Shown here: positions 5,719-7,284 of the stretch, piece after piece | Layout of the letters: each line of letters begins with the position of its first letter | How positions within the stretch are numbered: the first letter of the stretch is position 1 | NCBI GenBank assembly: GCA_937916485.1 | Contig: CALFSV010000359.1 | Coordinates: 1 to 7,284 of the forward strand | Origin: an uncultured Paracoccaceae bacterium | Lineage (GTDB): Bacteria; Pseudomonadota; Alphaproteobacteria; Rhodobacterales; Rhodobacteraceae | Length of the DNA stretch: 7,284 bases | Direction of reading: 5' to 3' | The notes under the pieces: model-generated | What the model was told of the DNA's origin: nothing | Seen by the model: the letters and a program-made list of their open reading frames with translations, nothing else | Database searches by the model: none | Position numbers and translations under genes: made by a program

Positions 5719-6618
5719 TTGGATACTTCGATCTGGGTCGAAGTTCGTGGTCGCATGGTTAAGCATTCGCGATCGGAACCGCGAAGGTGACATCCCTTTC
5801 TGCGCTGCAAATTGACGATTGAAGTTCGACAGGTTGTTAAACCCACATCCAAAGCAGATGTCGGTGATCTTCTCGCCATGATCAGAGACGAGCATTTGAC
5901 AGGCCAGACCGATGCGCAGTCGATTTACATAGCGCATAAGGGACATGCCTGTGTGCTTCCGGAAGCTGCGTGAAAAGGTTGATCGACTTATGCCAGCGAT
6001 CTCGGCCAAGTCACCTTCGTTAAATGGTTCAGTCAGGTTAGCGTCAATGAAAGCTAGGGCCCTGTTCAGCCCAGTGGACATGTAGCCCGAAGGGTCAGGC
6101 AGGTACTCGGCACCGGTCAGTTGATGCGTTTGGCTGTCCTGACTAAGGGCACCAACTATCCCAATGAAAAGTTCGATCCGGCGGATACCACGCGCATTCA
6201 TCAGTTCGGCCAAATTGGGCGCTACGACTTCAGATGTGGCATTCGAAAACAACAGGCCACTGCGGCTTTTGTCCAGCATTTCTGAAAGGCATTGAAGCTC
6301 GGGAAGGATGCCCATCGCGCCACGGATGGCCTCATCCGTGAATTGTATTCCCCGATTGCGCAACGGAACTATTTCGTCGGCCTCAACATCACTTACCCAA
6401 TTGTGCGGCAAATTCGGGCCGGTCAGCACAAGATTTCCAGGTTCAAACGTGCCGATAAAGTCGCCAACGAAGTAACGCCCCGTCGTCGCAACGACGTGAT
6501 GCAACTCATACTCAGGGTGAAAATGCCAGCGCACCGTTGAAAACGGATAGCCGTGTTCATAGGCTCTAAATGTCTCACCGCGCCCTATTTGGACAACTTC
6601 TAGATCCGGTTGCATCAT
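5710..6618 (-). CDS. AraC-family transcriptional regulator, cupin sensor plus two helix-turn-helix motifs
   Basis: Probably the local regulator that senses the sugar or polyol and switches on the transport and dehydrogenase genes. The 302-residue protein has an N-terminal cupin-like sensor with HFHPEYELHHV (32-42) and a PGNLVL-containing strand followed by PHNW (60-74). After a linker come the two DNA-binding helix-turn-helix motifs: LAEIAGISRSTFSRSFRKHTG (about 204-224) and ITDICFGCGFNNLSNFNRQF (251-270), ending with the usual GMSPSRFR (275-282). AAGGGGGAGA at 6621-6630 supports ATG 6618, or ATG 6615 one codon later; the frame open to 6714 has no support and is rejected. Its stop lies 161 bases before the binding-protein start on the same strand, so it may be co-transcribed or transcribed separately. 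The family is firm; the effector and target sites are inferred. Confidence 0.9.
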   Translation of the reverse strand: MMQPDLEVVQIGRGETFRAYEHGYPFSTVRWHFHPEYELHHVVATTGRYFVGDFIGTFEPGNLVLTGPNLPHNWVSDVEADEIVPLRNRGIQFTDEAIRGAMGILPELQCLSEMLDKSRSGLLFSNATSEVVAPNLAELMNARGIRRIELFIGIVGALSQDSQTHQLTGAEYLPDPSGYMSTGLNRALAFIDANLTEPFNEGDLAEIAGISRSTFSRSFRKHTGMSLMRYVNRLRIGLACQMLVSDHGEKITDICFGCGFNNLSNFNRQFAAQKGMSPSRFRSRMLNHATTNFDPDRSIQAA

Positions 6619-6620
6619 TC

Positions 6621-6630
6621 TCTCCCCCTT
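6621..6630 (-). promoter_or_regulatory. Ribosome binding site for the araC-family gene
   Basis: AAGGGGGAGA on the minus strand lies two bases before ATG 6618 and five before ATG 6615. Spacing from the AAGG part favours 6618 and from the GGAG part 6615, so the start is uncertain by one codon. It excludes the in-frame ATG at 6714. Confidence 0.65.
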
Positions 6631-6681
6631 TCTATCAAACCGCTCCCCGCAGCTCGATTGAGTAGCACATCGGCTGATTCT

Positions 6682-6741
6682 CCAGTTTGACGTTAGCGAC
6701 CTGTATTTTGGCAAACTACAGCAGAACAGGCGTAAAACTGG
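6682..6741. repeat. Long imperfect inverted repeat upstream of the araC-family gene
   Basis: CCAGTTTGACG (6682-6692) and CGTAAAACTGG (6731-6741) are inverted copies with 10 of 11 positions matching. Inside lies a smaller pair, CTGTA (6701-6705) and TACAG (6717-6721). The element is 64 to 123 bases before the regulator start, so it may be an autoregulatory operator or a structured leader. On the plus strand it is followed by TACTTTTTT, which resembles a terminator but with a very long loop and no plus-strand gene before it. Confidence 0.45.
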
Positions 6742-6742
6742 T

Positions 6743-6782
6743 ACTTTTTTGTCGCTATGGCCATTTTTTTGTTTGTTTTATA
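6743..6782. promoter_or_regulatory. AT-rich segment with a 20-base-spaced direct repeat, possible promoter/operator region of araC
   Basis: TTTTTTGT occurs at 6745-6752 and 6765-6772, exactly 20 bases apart and each preceded by A plus a pyrimidine. AraC-type proteins commonly bind direct repeats about 21 bases apart on one DNA face. The palindrome ATGGCCAT (6757-6764) lies between them. A TATAAA on the minus strand (6777-6782) could serve as a -10 element, but no good -35 sequence is seen. Homopolymer T-tracts recur by chance in AT-rich DNA, so confidence is low. Confidence 0.25.
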
Positions 6783-7284
6783 CTATCTAGCTGTATCGGA
6801 AATCTTTTCACCGGGCACGAAAATGACCTGAACGCGCGACTTTAGCCTACATTTCGAATCGATCCGAAGGTGCCATACAATCCAAACGAAAGACTCGAAC
6901 CGGAAACGTGTCATGAATTCAGCTGTCAGCATTTCGTTCTCCAGATTAGGTTCAAGGACTTGTCAAAGCGGAGAGATTGCTACCTGAGTAACGTTGCGTG
7001 CAGCAATTCGCTGAGCGACGTTTTTCAGGCCACTCGCTTCTGGAATGTTGAAGTTCGGGATCTCCAACTTATGAAGAGACAACACGATGTCCCGTGAACC
7101 GCTACAGGGATGCCACTGCGCAGTATTCGATAAACTATTGTAAGGCAGGTTAGGGCAGTCCGCGTGACTTCACAAAGATCACTAACTGCGCAATGCCGCC
7201 ATCGGTTCATTACGCAGCATCGGTCAGATTGGGCTCTTTCGGGACCTTCGCCGCGCAGTGCACCGATGACCGGTTCGGGAACGC
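6783..7284. other. Stretch without a convincing gene, upstream of the regulator
   Basis: Short open frames here (for example 6870-7097 plus and 7025-7210 minus) lack recognisable domains and good ribosome binding sites, and I do not call them. A perfect palindrome ACTGCGCAGT is at 7115-7124. A minus-strand frame open from the right edge reads 24 residues, ending NLTDAA and a TAA stop at 7210-7212; it could be the end of a gene outside the window or a decayed or dispersed sequence. No tRNA, terminator with T-run, or mobile-element end was found. Confidence 0.5.

Noticed and set aside
5538..5879. Minus-strand frame of 113 codons between the regulator and binding-protein genes
   Set aside because: It overlaps the second helix-turn-helix region of the AraC gene in another frame and the operon leader; basic, arginine-rich translation with no domain.
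6619..6714. 32-codon N-terminal extension of the AraC protein
   Set aside because: No ribosome binding site at 6714, no resemblance to the cupin domain, and a strong ribosome binding site just before 6618.
6745..6779. Plus-strand T-runs as an intrinsic terminator
   Set aside because: The only stem before them has a 38-base loop, and there is no plus-strand gene upstream that needs ending.
6870..7210. Small open frames on both strands (6870-7097 plus, 7025-7210 minus)
   Set aside because: No domain, no membrane or signal pattern, poor starts; they overlap each other on opposite strands.
1..7284. CRISPR array, tRNA, rRNA, insertion sequence or phage gene
   Set aside because: No spaced repeat series, cloverleaf-like sequence, transposase motif or terminal repeats were found.

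Overview
The window reads as part of an alphaproteobacterial genome, most likely Rhodobacterales or a close relative. GC content is moderate to high. The left-edge dehydrogenase closely resembles, from memory, the sorbitol dehydrogenase PolS/SmoS of Rhodobacter sphaeroides. No ribosomal RNA, tRNA, transposase, phage gene or CRISPR array is visible.

All recognisable genes lie on the minus strand, so the locus reads from right to left. About 660 bases without a convincing gene (6619-7284) precede an AraC-family regulator (5710-6618). A structured leader follows (5549-5709). Next come a XylF-like periplasmic sugar-binding protein (4499-5548), an intergenic stem-loop, a single-domain ABC ATPase (3580-4398), a XylH/RbsC-type permease (2339-3583), ribitol 2-dehydrogenase (1592-2320), a second short-chain dehydrogenase (756-1535), and a PolS-type sorbitol/polyol dehydrogenase cut off by the left edge (1-727). 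Gaps inside the run are short: a 4-base overlap between ATPase and permease, then intervals of about 18, 56 and 28 bases. This fits one operon from the binding protein onwards.

Inferred job: the ABC importer brings in one or more sugar alcohols or related sugars, and three dehydrogenases with apparently different substrate and cofactor preferences oxidise them to ketoses (ribitol to D-ribulose; sorbitol-type hexitols to fructose or similar). The AraC protein probably controls the system through the leader or its own upstream region. No sugar kinase is in the window; one would be expected beyond the left edge or elsewhere in the genome.

The points most worth following are the mismatch between a xylose-type binding protein and polyol-oxidising enzymes, the mixed set of three dehydrogenases in one operon, a perfect 11-bp stem between binding protein and ATPase genes, a chain of small hairpins in the operon leader, and nested repeats upstream of the regulator. 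I see no clearly new class of biological system here. It is a polyol/sugar uptake and oxidation locus with an unusual combination of parts.
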